Source of the DNA: Gammaproteobacteria bacterium
GTDB lineage: Bacteria; Pseudomonadota; Gammaproteobacteria; Xanthomonadales; Xanthomonadaceae
Direction of reading: 5' to 3'
Length of the DNA: 64,000 bases
Assembly (NCBI GenBank): GCA_026398715.1
Contig: JAPLSI010000242.1
Span: 5,338 to 69,337 of the forward strand
Made by a program: the position numbers and the translations under genes. Below, one piece after another: positions 8,633 through 16,569 of this stretch. The stretch's first letter is position 1. Every line of letters begins with the position of its first letter. Under the pieces are notes generated by a model, which saw only the letters and a program-made list of their open reading frames with translations, did no database searches and had not been told where the DNA came from.

Positions 8633-10612
8633 TCAGGTGTTGAAGAACGCGGCCAGGTCGCTCAGGTGCGCCCGGCCGCGTTCTTTTTTCTGCGCCGATT
8701 CGAGTTCCGGATCCGCGCCGTCGCGCTGCAGATCACCGGCGGGCAGCTCATCGATGAAGCGGCTGGGCAACAGGTGCTGCGCCTCGCCCCATCGTTTTGT
8801 TTCCGCGCTGTGGGAAACGTAGAGCCGTTCCTTGGCGCGGGTGATGCCGACGTAGAACAGCCTGCGTTCTTCATCCAGGCTGCCTTCGTCGATGCTGTGC
8901 TCGTGCGGCAGGTTGCCGTCCTCGCAGCCGATGATGAAGACCGCGCGGAATTCCAGGCCCTTGGCGCCGTGCAGACTCATCAGGCGGACTTCGTTGCCCG
9001 CTTCGCCGCGATCGGCGTGGGTCAGCAGGGCGAGTTGCGCGGCGAGTTCGCCAGGCCCGCCGCCCTTGGCCGCTTCGAACCACAGCGCGAGTTCATCCAG
9101 GTTTTCGCGACGCTTGGCGAAGCTCGCCTCGTCCTTGCACTGCGCACGGATCGCCGCCAGCAAACCGGATTGTTCAACCAGTTGCCGGGTAAGTTCTGCC
9201 GGCGTGGCGCGTTCGGACAGGTCGCGCAGGCGATGGATGATGCGGGTGAATTCATCCAGGCCGGCCGCCGCGCGCGGCGTGAGCTGTTTCAGCAAGGCAA
9301 TTTCTTCGGCTGCGCGCGACAGCGAATAACCGGCCTGCTGCGCCATCTGCGCCAGCTTGGCCAGCGTGGTGCCGCCGACTTCGCGCTTGGGTGATCCGAT
9401 CGCGCGCAGGAAAGCGGCGTCGTCATCGGGATTGGCGAGCACGCGCAACCACGACAACGCATCCTTCACCTCGCCCCGGTCCAGGAAGGCGGTGCCGCCG
9501 GACAGGTGGTAGGGGATGCGCAGCAGCTGCAGCGCCTTTTCCAGCGGCCGCGACTGGTGGTTGCCGCGGAACAGGATGGCGAATTCACTCCAGGGGATTT
9601 CCTTGGCCTGCTTGAGGTAGGAAATCTCGGCGGCGACGCGTTCAGCCTCGTGCTCGTTGTTCTTGCAGGCCCAGATGCGCACGCTTTCGCCATCGCCATG
9701 CTGGCTCCACAGTTGCTTGAGATGCACGTGCGGGTTTTTCGCGATGAGGGTGTTCGCGCAGCGCAGGATGCGGCCCGAGCAACGATAGTTCTGCTCGAGC
9801 TTCACGACTTTGAGTTGCGGATAGTCCAGCGCCAGCTGGTCGAGGTTTTCCGGATTGGCGCCGCGCCAGGCATAGATGCTCTGGTCGTCGTCGCCGACGC
9901 AGGTCAGATGGCCGCGCGGGCCGGCCAGTTGTTTCAGCAGCCGATACTGCGCGCCATTGGTGTCCTGGCATTCGTCCACCAGCAGGTATCGGATGCGTTC
10001 GCGCCAGGCCGGCGCGAGTTCGGGGTCTTCTTCCAGCAGGCTCAGCGGCAGGCGGATCAGGTCATCAAAGTCCACGGCGTTGAAAGCCTGCAGGCGGTCC
10101 TGGTAGCGCTTGTATAGAACGGCCGCTTCACTCTCGCGCGCGCTGCGGGCAGCGGCGGCCGCCTGTTCCGGCGACAGGCCTTCGTTCTTCACGCGAGACA
10201 CCAGGCCGCGCAAGGCTTCCAGTGCATCCTTCTTCAGGCCCGGCGGCGACAGGTCCTTGATGATGCCCATCTGGTCGTCGCTGTCGAAGATGGAAAAACC
10301 GCGGCGCAGTTTCGCGCGCGCATGTTCCACCTGCAGGAAGCGCAGGCCCAGCGAGTGGAAGGTGGAGATGGTCAGGCCTTCCGCGGCGTCGCCCTTCACG
10401 CGCCTGGCGACACGCTCGCGCATTTCGCGCGCGGCCTTGTTGGTGAAGGTGATCGCCGCGATGTGCTTGGCCTCGTGCCGGCCCTTCGCGATCAGGTGCG
10501 CGATCTTCTCGGTGATGACGCGCGTCTTGCCGCTGCCCGCGCCGGCGAGCACGAGCAGGGGGCCGTCGGTGTATTCGACGGCGAGCTTTTGGGGGGAGTT
10601 GAGGCCGGACAT
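8633..10612 (-). CDS. rep: ATP-dependent DNA helicase Rep
   Basis: A 659-residue superfamily 1A 3'-5' helicase. It shows the UvrD/Rep motifs in order: LVLAGAGSGKTRVI (Walker A), ITFTNKAAREM (Ia), LLVDECQDTN (Walker B), VGDDDQSIYAWRGA (III), LEQNYRCS (IV), VRLMSLHGAKGLEF (V) and VGITRAKERL (VI). The start MSGLNSPQKLAVEYTDGP and overall length match Rep better than UvrD, which is longer. Rep works at the replication fork, removing proteins from DNA and helping restart. A GTG nine bases upstream (10621) is a possible alternative start. Divergent from frdA. Confidence 0.93.
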   Translation of the reverse strand: MSGLNSPQKLAVEYTDGPLLVLAGAGSGKTRVITEKIAHLIAKGRHEAKHIAAITFTNKAAREMRERVARRVKGDAAEGLTISTFHSLGLRFLQVEHARAKLRRGFSIFDSDDQMGIIKDLSPPGLKKDALEALRGLVSRVKNEGLSPEQAAAAARSARESEAAVLYKRYQDRLQAFNAVDFDDLIRLPLSLLEEDPELAPAWRERIRYLLVDECQDTNGAQYRLLKQLAGPRGHLTCVGDDDQSIYAWRGANPENLDQLALDYPQLKVVKLEQNYRCSGRILRCANTLIAKNPHVHLKQLWSQHGDGESVRIWACKNNEHEAERVAAEISYLKQAKEIPWSEFAILFRGNHQSRPLEKALQLLRIPYHLSGGTAFLDRGEVKDALSWLRVLANPDDDAAFLRAIGSPKREVGGTTLAKLAQMAQQAGYSLSRAAEEIALLKQLTPRAAAGLDEFTRIIHRLRDLSERATPAELTRQLVEQSGLLAAIRAQCKDEASFAKRRENLDELALWFEAAKGGGPGELAAQLALLTHADRGEAGNEVRLMSLHGAKGLEFRAVFIIGCEDGNLPHEHSIDEGSLDEERRLFYVGITRAKERLYVSHSAETKRWGEAQHLLPSRFIDELPAGDLQRDGADPELESAQKKERGRAHLSDLAAFFNT

Positions 10613-10668
10613 GCAGCGCACAGTTTAAGGCAGACTCAGGCAGATGGCCGCCCGCCACGGCGCCAGAA

Positions 10669-10709
10669 CTGAGCCAGATCAAGTCTCCCGGGGCCGGCTA
10701 GCCTACATT
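10669..10709 (+). promoter_or_regulatory. Putative FNR-type box and -10 element upstream of frdA
   Basis: CTGAGCCAGATCAA at 10669-10682 matches 8 of 10 defined positions of the FNR consensus TTGAT-N4-ATCAA. A TACATT hexamer at 10704-10709 would give a start near 10717, which puts the box centre (10675.5) about 41.5 bases upstream, the standard class II activation position. This fits oxygen-limited expression of fumarate reductase. The match is by eye; one half-site is weak. Confidence 0.45.
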
Positions 10710-10753
10710 GGCCACAGCGCAACCGCCCAGGACAAGCACAGGGAACCACCACG

Positions 10754-12591
10754 ATGGAACGGATCAGCTTCGATGTTGCCATCGTCGGTGCCGGCGGGGC
10801 GGGCCTGCGCGCGGCAATAGCCCTGGCCGAGGCCGATCCGACCCTGCGGATCGCCCTGATCTCCAAGGTCTACCCGATGCTCAGCCACACCTGCGCGGCC
10901 GAGGGCGGCGCCGCCGGCGTGATCAAGGCCGACGACAGTTACCAGCTGCACTTCGACGACACCGTCGGCGGCGGCGACTGGCTGTCCGACCAGGACTGCG
11001 TGGAATATTTCGTCCAGGAAGCGCCCAAGGAGTTGCTGCAACTCGAGCACTGGGGTTGCCCGTGGAACCGCGAGGCCGATGGCTCGGTGGCGGTGCGCCC
11101 GTTCGGCGGCATGAAGAAGCAGCGCACCTGGTTCGCCGCCGACAAGTCCGGCTTCCATATCCTGCACACGCTGTTCCAGACCACGCTGCAGTTCCCATCG
11201 ATCATCCGCTTCGACGAGTACTACGCGCTCGACCTGCTGGTCGACGACGGCCGCTGCCAGGGCCTGACCGCGATGGAAATGCGCAGCGGCATGATCAAGC
11301 AGTTCAACGCCAAGGCGGTGATCATCGCCGGCGGCGGCGCCGGGCGCATGTTTCCGTTCACCACCAACGGCGCGATCAAGACCGGCGACGGCATGGCCAT
11401 GGCTTACCGGGCGGGCGCGCCGCTCAAGGACATGGAGTTCGTGCAGTACCACCCGACCGGATTGCCCAACACCGGCAGCCTGCTGACCGAGGCCTGTCGC
11501 GGCGAAGGCGGCGTATTGCTGAACAAACACGGACGCCGCTACCTGCAGGACTACGGCATGGGTCCGGAGACCCCGCTGGGCAAACCGCAGCTCAAGACCA
11601 TGGAGCTCGGTCCGCGCGACCGGGTCAGCCAGGCCTATTACCACGAGCTGCAAAAGGGCAACACGGTAAGTACGCAATGGGGCGAATGCGTGTTGATGGA
11701 CATGCGCCATCTCGGCGAGAAGACCATCAACGAACGCCTGCCGCTGGTGCGCGAGCTGGCCATCGCCTACCTGGGCGTGGACATCGTCACCGACCCGGTG
11801 CCGATCCGCCCGGTGGTGCATTACATGATGGGCGGCATCTCCACCAACACGAAAGCGGCGACGCCGCTGCCCGGGCTGTTCGCCGCCGGCGAATGCGCCT
11901 GTGTCAGCCTCAATGGCGCCAATCGCCTGGGTTCCAATTCGCTGGTGGAGCTGCTGGTGTTCGGCAAGAGCGCGGCGCTGTCGGCAATCGAACACCTGCG
12001 CGACCTGCCCGACGGCAACGCGGCGGCGCTGGACGCGCGCGCCAATGAATCGCAGGCGCGTATCCGAGAATTGTTCTCGCGCACCGACGGCACCGAGTCG
12101 ATGTCGGGCCTGCGCAAGGAAATGATGGACACGATGGAGAAAAACGTCGGCATCTACCGAACCGAGGCCGGGCTGAAAGAGGCCGTGGACAAGATCACCG
12201 AACTTCGCCATCGCTACCGGCGCGTGATCCTCACCGACAAGAGCAATGTCTTCAATACCGACCTGTTCCAGGTGCTGGAACTGGGCTGCATGCTCGATTG
12301 CGCCTCGGCGCTGACGGTTGGCGCACTGGCGCGCAAGGAATCCTGTTCCAGGTGCTGGAACTGGGCTGCATGCTCGATTGCGCCTCGGCGCTGACAGTTG
12401 GCGCACTGGCGCGCAAGGAATCGCGCGGCGCGCACCAACGGCTCGACTACACCGATCGCGACGACGGCAAGTACCTGCGCCACAGCATGGTCTATTTCCA
12501 GGGCATGGAGCAGCCCCGCGTGGACTACCTGGACGTGGTGATCACCAAGTCGCCTCCCGGCGTGCGCGACTATTCGGGAGACCATAAATGA
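10754..12591 (+). pseudogene. frdA: Fumarate reductase flavoprotein subunit FrdA, frameshifted by an 80-bp tandem duplication
   Basis: Flavoprotein of quinol:fumarate reductase, which reduces fumarate to succinate in anaerobic respiration. The sequence tracks FrdA rather than SdhA: VGAGGAGLRAAI (dinucleotide site), SKVYPMLSHTCAAEGG with the covalent-FAD His at residue 45, GMEFVQYHPTG-type block, HLGEKTINERLP and ANRLGSNSLVELL. Bases 12262-12341 are repeated at 12342-12421; 80 is not a multiple of three. The frame from 10754 therefore runs out at 12394 (546 residues, an aberrant tail), losing the conserved KESRGAHQRLDY segment. Deleting one unit restores a 585-residue protein ending at 12591, whose TGA overlaps the frdB ATG. 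As read the gene is broken; an assembly error is possible. Confidence 0.93.
12262..12421 (+). repeat. 80-bp tandem duplication inside frdA
   Basis: Two head-to-tail units, 12262-12341 and 12342-12421, differ only at 12316 (G) versus 12396 (A). That difference is the third base of a Thr codon in the native frame, so it is silent. The duplication shifts the frame by 80 bases. Confidence 0.97.
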
Positions 12592-13331
12592 AAACCCGCA
12601 TGGTCCAGATGGAAGTGCTGCGCTACAACCCGGAGACGGACAGCGAACCGCACTTCCAGCATTACGACGTCGAGTGCAAGGAAGAATGGGTGGTGCTCGA
12701 TGCGCTCAACGCCATCAAGGAATCGATCGACCCGACCCTGAATTACCGATGGTCCTGCCACATGGCGGTCTGCGGTAGCTGCGGCATGATGGTCAACGGC
12801 GAGCCGAAGCTTTCCTGCCACGCGTTCCTGCGCGACTACGATGGCGTGATCAAGGTGGAGCCGCTGGCCAACTTCCCCATCGAGCGTGACCTGGTGACGG
12901 TGGCCGACGATTTCATCGACAAGCTCAAGCGGGTCAAGCCTTATCTGATTCCGAAGAAGGACCAGCCCATTCCGGAGGGCGAGTACAAGCAGACGCCCGC
13001 GCAGCTGATGAAGTACCGGCAGTTCTCGATGTGCATCAACTGCATGCTGTGTTACGCCGCTTGTCCAGAATACGCATTGCAGCCGCTGTTCCTCGGGCCC
13101 GCAGCGATCACCCTGGCGCACCGCTACAACCTCGATTCGCGCGATGGCGGCCGCGACGAGCGCCAGGAAGTCATCGCCAGCCATGTCGGCGTGTGGGAGT
13201 GCTCCTTTGTCGGCGCCTGCTCCGAGGTCTGTCCGAAAGCCGTGGATCCGGCCGGTGCCCTGCAACAGGTCAAGGTGGCCAGCACGATCGACTGGTTCAA
13301 GGAACATCTGCTGCCCGGAGGCGGAAAATGA
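12588..13331 (+). CDS. frdB: Fumarate reductase iron-sulfur subunit FrdB
   Basis: A 247-residue iron-sulfur protein carrying electrons from the membrane quinol site to FrdA. The N-terminal domain has the [2Fe-2S] ligands in CHMAVCGSCGMMVNG and a later SC. The C-terminal domain has CINCMLCYAACPEY and CSFVGACSEVCPK for the [4Fe-4S] and [3Fe-4S] clusters. The text aligns along its length with E. coli FrdB (VEPLANFPIERDLV, GPAAITLAHRYN). Its ATG overlaps the frdA stop by four bases, and its TGA overlaps the frdC ATG in the same way, so the operon is tightly coupled. This subunit is intact. Confidence 0.95.
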   Translation: MKTRMVQMEVLRYNPETDSEPHFQHYDVECKEEWVVLDALNAIKESIDPTLNYRWSCHMAVCGSCGMMVNGEPKLSCHAFLRDYDGVIKVEPLANFPIERDLVTVADDFIDKLKRVKPYLIPKKDQPIPEGEYKQTPAQLMKYRQFSMCINCMLCYAACPEYALQPLFLGPAAITLAHRYNLDSRDGGRDERQEVIASHVGVWECSFVGACSEVCPKAVDPAGALQQVKVASTIDWFKEHLLPGGGK

Positions 13332-13720
13332 GCCGCAAACCCTACGTCCGCAAAGTCTCCAGGACCCGCTGGTATTTCAAGCACCCGCGTTACCTGCGTT
13401 ACATGTCGCGCGAGGTGACCTGCGTGTTCATCGGCGCGTTCGCCTTGCTGATGCTGTGCACCATCGAGCGCCTGTCCGAGGGACAAGCGGCCTATGAGTC
13501 TTTCATCGCGGCGATTACCGGCCCGTGGAGCGCACTCGGGCTGGCGGTCGTGCTCGCGTTCGCCGTGCACAACACCACCAGCTGGTTCAACGTCACGCCC
13601 AAGGCGATGCCGGTGCAGATCGGCGAGGACTTCCTGCCCGGCAAGTTCATCGTCGGCGCCCACTACGCGGCGTGGCTGATCGCCTCGTTGCTGATTCTGT
13701 ATTTCGCGCAGGTGATCTAG
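13328..13720 (+). CDS. frdC: Fumarate reductase membrane subunit FrdC
   Basis: A 130-residue membrane anchor with three hydrophobic segments and the FrdC opening RKPYVRKVSRTRWYFKHPRY. It also keeps the HNTTSWFNVTPKAMPVQ loop, comparable to HTKTWFELAPKA in E. coli FrdC. Together with FrdD it binds the low-potential quinol and holds FrdAB at the inner membrane. No haem-ligating pattern is obvious, as in the haem-free enterobacterial type D enzyme. It begins inside the frdB stop codon (ATGA). Confidence 0.92.
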   Translation: MSRKPYVRKVSRTRWYFKHPRYLRYMSREVTCVFIGAFALLMLCTIERLSEGQAAYESFIAAITGPWSALGLAVVLAFAVHNTTSWFNVTPKAMPVQIGEDFLPGKFIVGAHYAAWLIASLLILYFAQVI

Positions 13721-13722
13721 CC

Positions 13723-14064
13723 ATGGCCAAGTCGAACAAGCCGATCGTGTGGAGCCTGTTCGCCGCCGGCGGCACGCTGGCTGCTTTCCTGGCGCCGGTG
13801 CTGGTGCTGCTGTTCCTGCTGACCGCGCTGGGCCATCCACCCGCCCTGATGGGTTATGACCAGCTGCACGCCTTCGCCGCCCACTGGTTCGGCAAAGTAT
13901 TCCTGTTGGCGGTTATCGTGCTGTTCCTGTGGCACGCCGCGCATCGCATGCGCGTGACTGTGTACGATTTCGGGCTGCGCCAGGATCTTCTGGCGGCGGT
14001 GATCGTATATCTGATTGCCGGCGCCGGCTCGGTGCTGGCGCTGGTTTACCTGCTGCGCATCTGA
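13723..14064 (+). CDS. frdD: Fumarate reductase membrane subunit FrdD
   Basis: A 113-residue protein with three predicted membrane helices. It matches FrdD at SLFAAGGTLAAFLAPV near the start, at the central LHAFAAHWFGKVFLL and at LWHAAHRMRVTVYD. It pairs with FrdC to form the quinol-binding membrane part. The gene starts two bases after the frdC stop. The next gene is convergent (RquA-like), with only 19 bases between the two stops, so the frd operon ends here. Confidence 0.9.
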   Translation: MAKSNKPIVWSLFAAGGTLAAFLAPVLVLLFLLTALGHPPALMGYDQLHAFAAHWFGKVFLLAVIVLFLWHAAHRMRVTVYDFGLRQDLLAAVIVYLIAGAGSVLALVYLLRI

Positions 14065-14083
14065 GCGCCGCGAAACGCCGATT

Positions 14084-14884
14084 TCAGTTTGCGTGGTCCC
14101 GGGTCGCGACGGTGATCTGGAAGTTTCCGAAGAAGTAGGTAGTGCGCTCGCAGGTGAAGCCACCCATGGCCTCAAGCTGCTTCAACGGATCATGCGACTC
14201 CCAGACCGCAAGCGCCCAGGGCTCGAAGGTCTTGAAGTAGATCCAGCTGAAGGCATACATCAGGCGGGTGCGCGGTTTGTGGAATTCGGCCAGGTAGAGT
14301 TTCCCGCCCGGCTCCAGCACCCGGCATGCCTCGCTCAGGGCCTTGCCCTTGAGATGATCGGGCAACTCGTGCAGCAGGAAGAACATCACGTTGGCTGCGA
14401 CCGAGCCATCGGCGTGATTCATCGCCGTGGCGTCCTCTTCGACAAACTCCAGCTTGCCGGGAAAGGCCTTCAGCTTGCCCTGCGCGTTGTCGAGCTCGTG
14501 CCGGATGATGTCCGCGACCAGCACCCGGCGAGCGCCTGACGCCACCGCTGCCCCCACCACGCGCGGAATCACATTGCCGAAGGGGCAGGAGGTGATCAGC
14601 AGGTCCTTGTCACGCAGGTCCGTCCGGCCCAGGTCACTGGTGATCGCCGACACCAGCCGGTCGTACTGGAAGAGCAGGATGGCGGCGCTGATCGGTTGGA
14701 AATCGACGAAGCGGATCAGCTGCTTGTTCGAATAGATCGGGTAGATATGGGCAACGTCGTCCTGCGGCCCGCCCATCGCGCTGCGCACGAGCAGGGCGCC
14801 GCGGGTGACCGTGAAGAAGAACAAGCCGGTGCTGGCCAGCGCCACGACCACCACGAACAGGGCCAGCGAGAACCAGTCGGACAT
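14084..14884 (-). CDS. RquA-like methyltransferase-fold protein (probable rhodoquinone biosynthesis)
   Basis: A 266-residue protein with an N-terminal membrane segment (residues ~6-28) and a class I methyltransferase fold. The SAM motif I is degenerate: LLITSCPFGNVIPRV in place of a GxGxG loop. Later blocks are RRVLVADIIRHEL, VEEDATAMNHADGS, NVMFFLLHELPDHLKG and CRVLEPGGKLYLAEFHKP. From memory, RquA, which converts ubiquinone to rhodoquinone, has the same degenerate motif I, an LLHE(Q/L)P block and an aromatic-rich region before it (here IYPIYSNKQLIRFVDFQP). The gene is convergent with frdABCD, whose enzyme needs a low-potential quinol. Another quinone- or lipid-modifying methyltransferase is the alternative. 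The family is likely, the exact reaction inferred. Confidence 0.6.
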   Translation of the reverse strand: MSDWFSLALFVVVVALASTGLFFFTVTRGALLVRSAMGGPQDDVAHIYPIYSNKQLIRFVDFQPISAAILLFQYDRLVSAITSDLGRTDLRDKDLLITSCPFGNVIPRVVGAAVASGARRVLVADIIRHELDNAQGKLKAFPGKLEFVEEDATAMNHADGSVAANVMFFLLHELPDHLKGKALSEACRVLEPGGKLYLAEFHKPRTRLMYAFSWIYFKTFEPWALAVWESHDPLKQLEAMGGFTCERTTYFFGNFQITVATRDHAN

Positions 14885-15024
14885 GGCTTTCCCCCCAAGG
14901 ACTCTGGTTGGCCGCGGGGTCGCTGCAGGCGCAGGACCCGGGACTTCCTGGCTAACTGTATCGCCTTGTGTCCGGGCAAACCCCCGGTTGGATCAATTTT
15001 TTGCCGGCCACGTGCATTCCGGCA

Positions 15025-15972
15025 TCACGCGCCCGGCTTGCGGCCCATCAGGAACAGCAAGGGCGCTTCCACCCGCGCCGCCCAGTCCTTCTCGTTGTGG
15101 CCACGGCCCGGATAGACGCGCAGCATCACCTGCTCATCGTGGTAACCCCCATCGCGCAGCAGTTCGGCCAGAAAGCCGTGCGCGGGCGCATACAGGGAGT
15201 CGAGCGGATCATCGCCGCGGTCGCTGTAGACCTTGAGCGCGCCGGGCGGTGGCAAGTTCCGTTGCAGGTAGGTCATGGCCGCCAGCGGCAGTGCGCCATT
15301 GCGTGCCTTGTCCAGGCCCCACGCGGTCGGATTGCCGATCCAGTGCGTGGACAAACCCGCGGCGCCGCCGAAGACCTTCGGGTATTCGAACAAGGCGTAC
15401 AACGATATCAATCCGCCCATGCTCGAGCCGATCATGAAGGTCGACTCGGGTCCGGGCCGCGTCGCATAGCGTCGGTCGATGGCGGGTTTGAGTTCCCGCA
15501 CGATGAAGCGCAGGTAGTTGTCGCTGAGCGACTTGCCGCGCTGGGCGGCTTGCACGTAGTGCTTGCGGCTCGCCTTGTCGGTATAGGCGAGATATTTTTT
15601 CGGGTAGTACTCGGCGTAACGATAGTCGGCGCGGTTCCAGATGCCGACCACGATGGTGTCGGGGATGCGTCCCTCGCGCATCAATCGCGCGACGGTGTCA
15701 TCGATGTTCCAGGCCTGTTTGTTCCACGTGGTATCAGCGTCGAACAGCATCTGGCCGTCGTGCATGTAGATCACGTTGTAGCGCTTGCCCGCGCCGTAGC
15801 CTTCCGGCAGCCAGACATCGATGTTGCGCGCGGGCACGAAGCGCGATGGAAAATCGGCAAGCCGCTCGATGGAGCCGCTGCTGGCTTTCGGCAAGGGCTG
15901 CGGTGACACCTGTGCCGCCGATGGTGTGGTCGCCATCAACAGGAAACACGCCAGCAATATCCGGATATCCAT
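15025..15972 (-). CDS. Secreted alpha/beta hydrolase, esterase D-like
   Basis: A 315-residue protein with a Sec signal peptide (MDIRILLACFLLMATTPSAAQ). The mature part has the esterase D/enterochelin-esterase-like alpha/beta-hydrolase plan: VWLPEGYGAGKRYNVIYMHDG, then VVGIWNRADYRYAEYYP, a nucleophile elbow FMIGSSMGGLISLYAL, YSDRGDDPLDSLY carrying the likely Asp, and YPGRGHNEKDWAAR with the likely His. Substrate is unknown. The ATG at 15972 is chosen because it starts the signal peptide and follows AAGGCGGACAG. The marR-type gene ends into it, 16 bases away on the same strand, so they may be co-transcribed. Confidence 0.85.
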   Translation of the reverse strand: MDIRILLACFLLMATTPSAAQVSPQPLPKASSGSIERLADFPSRFVPARNIDVWLPEGYGAGKRYNVIYMHDGQMLFDADTTWNKQAWNIDDTVARLMREGRIPDTIVVGIWNRADYRYAEYYPKKYLAYTDKASRKHYVQAAQRGKSLSDNYLRFIVRELKPAIDRRYATRPGPESTFMIGSSMGGLISLYALFEYPKVFGGAAGLSTHWIGNPTAWGLDKARNGALPLAAMTYLQRNLPPPGALKVYSDRGDDPLDSLYAPAHGFLAELLRDGGYHDEQVMLRVYPGRGHNEKDWAARVEAPLLFLMGRKPGA

Positions 15973-15988
15973 CTGTCCGCCTTCGTGT

Positions 15989-16510
15989 TCAGCGCTTGCC
16001 GCAAGGTCCGGCCAGCGCATCGATTTCCGCGATCGGCACCTTCTCCGCCCGCGCGATCTGCAACAGGTTGTCCTGGCACTTGGTGAGCAGGCGCAACAGC
16101 TCGGCGCGCTCGCCCGCCGAGAAATCCGACTGCGCTTCCTCGATCAGGCCATCGGCCATGGCCACGCCGCGCTGGAAGCGTTCCATGCCCAGGTCCGTGA
16201 CGCGGGCCCGCAGGATGCGGCCGTGCTCGGGATCGCGCTCGCGCACGATCAGCCCGTCCGATTCCAGCCGGGTCAGGATCTGGTTCATCGTCTGTGGGGA
16301 CACCATGGCCCATCGTGCCAGCTGGGCACCGGACAGGCCGGGCGTTTCCGACAGCAGGAACAGGGCGGCCATATGCGGGAAGGTCATCGTCAGGCCCGCC
16401 GCCCGCGCCCGGTTCTCGATAGCGGCCCGCATCAATTGGTGCGCCTGCTTGAGCAGGTAGCCCAGATGCGCCTCCGGCCGAGCCGGCAACTTGGCGGTTT
16501 TAGAGCCCAT
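15989..16510 (-). CDS. MarR-family transcriptional regulator
   Basis: A 173-residue winged-helix protein. The DNA-binding part spans about residues 55-115: HMAALFLLSETPGLSGAQLARW, then SPQTMNQILTRLESDGLIVRERDPEHGRILRARVTDLG, with flanking helices for dimerisation. MarR proteins are dimeric repressors that let go of DNA when they bind small phenolic or toxic compounds. It is divergent from an RND efflux operon, and a perfect palindrome lies just upstream of its start, so it probably controls both that operon and itself. Ligand unknown. Confidence 0.9.
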   Translation of the reverse strand: MGSKTAKLPARPEAHLGYLLKQAHQLMRAAIENRARAAGLTMTFPHMAALFLLSETPGLSGAQLARWAMVSPQTMNQILTRLESDGLIVRERDPEHGRILRARVTDLGMERFQRGVAMADGLIEEAQSDFSAGERAELLRLLTKCQDNLLQIARAEKVPIAEIDALAGPCGKR

Positions 16511-16521
16511 CGTCAGGGTAC

Positions 16522-16547
16522 TGATAAGTTATCATGGCCCTGATAAT
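16522..16547. promoter_or_regulatory. Candidate MarR operator
   Basis: TGATAAGTTATCA (16522-16534) is a perfect 13-base palindrome, followed by TGATAAT at 16541-16547. It lies 11 bases upstream of the marR-type start and 36 bases upstream of the adaptor start, the usual position for shared divergent repression. It also argues against using the ATG at 16534 as the adaptor start. Confidence 0.55.
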
Positions 16548-16569
16548 ACACCCTGAGGCAATCCCCATC

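Noticed and set aside
12298..12591. A separate 97-codon gene after the frdA break
   Set aside because: It is the true C-terminus of FrdA in the shifted frame; its own first residues are out-of-frame frdA sequence.
10754..14064. Succinate dehydrogenase operon sdhABCD
   Set aside because: The gene order A-B-C-D and the detailed sequence of the B, C and D subunits follow fumarate reductase; sdh operons run C-D-A-B.
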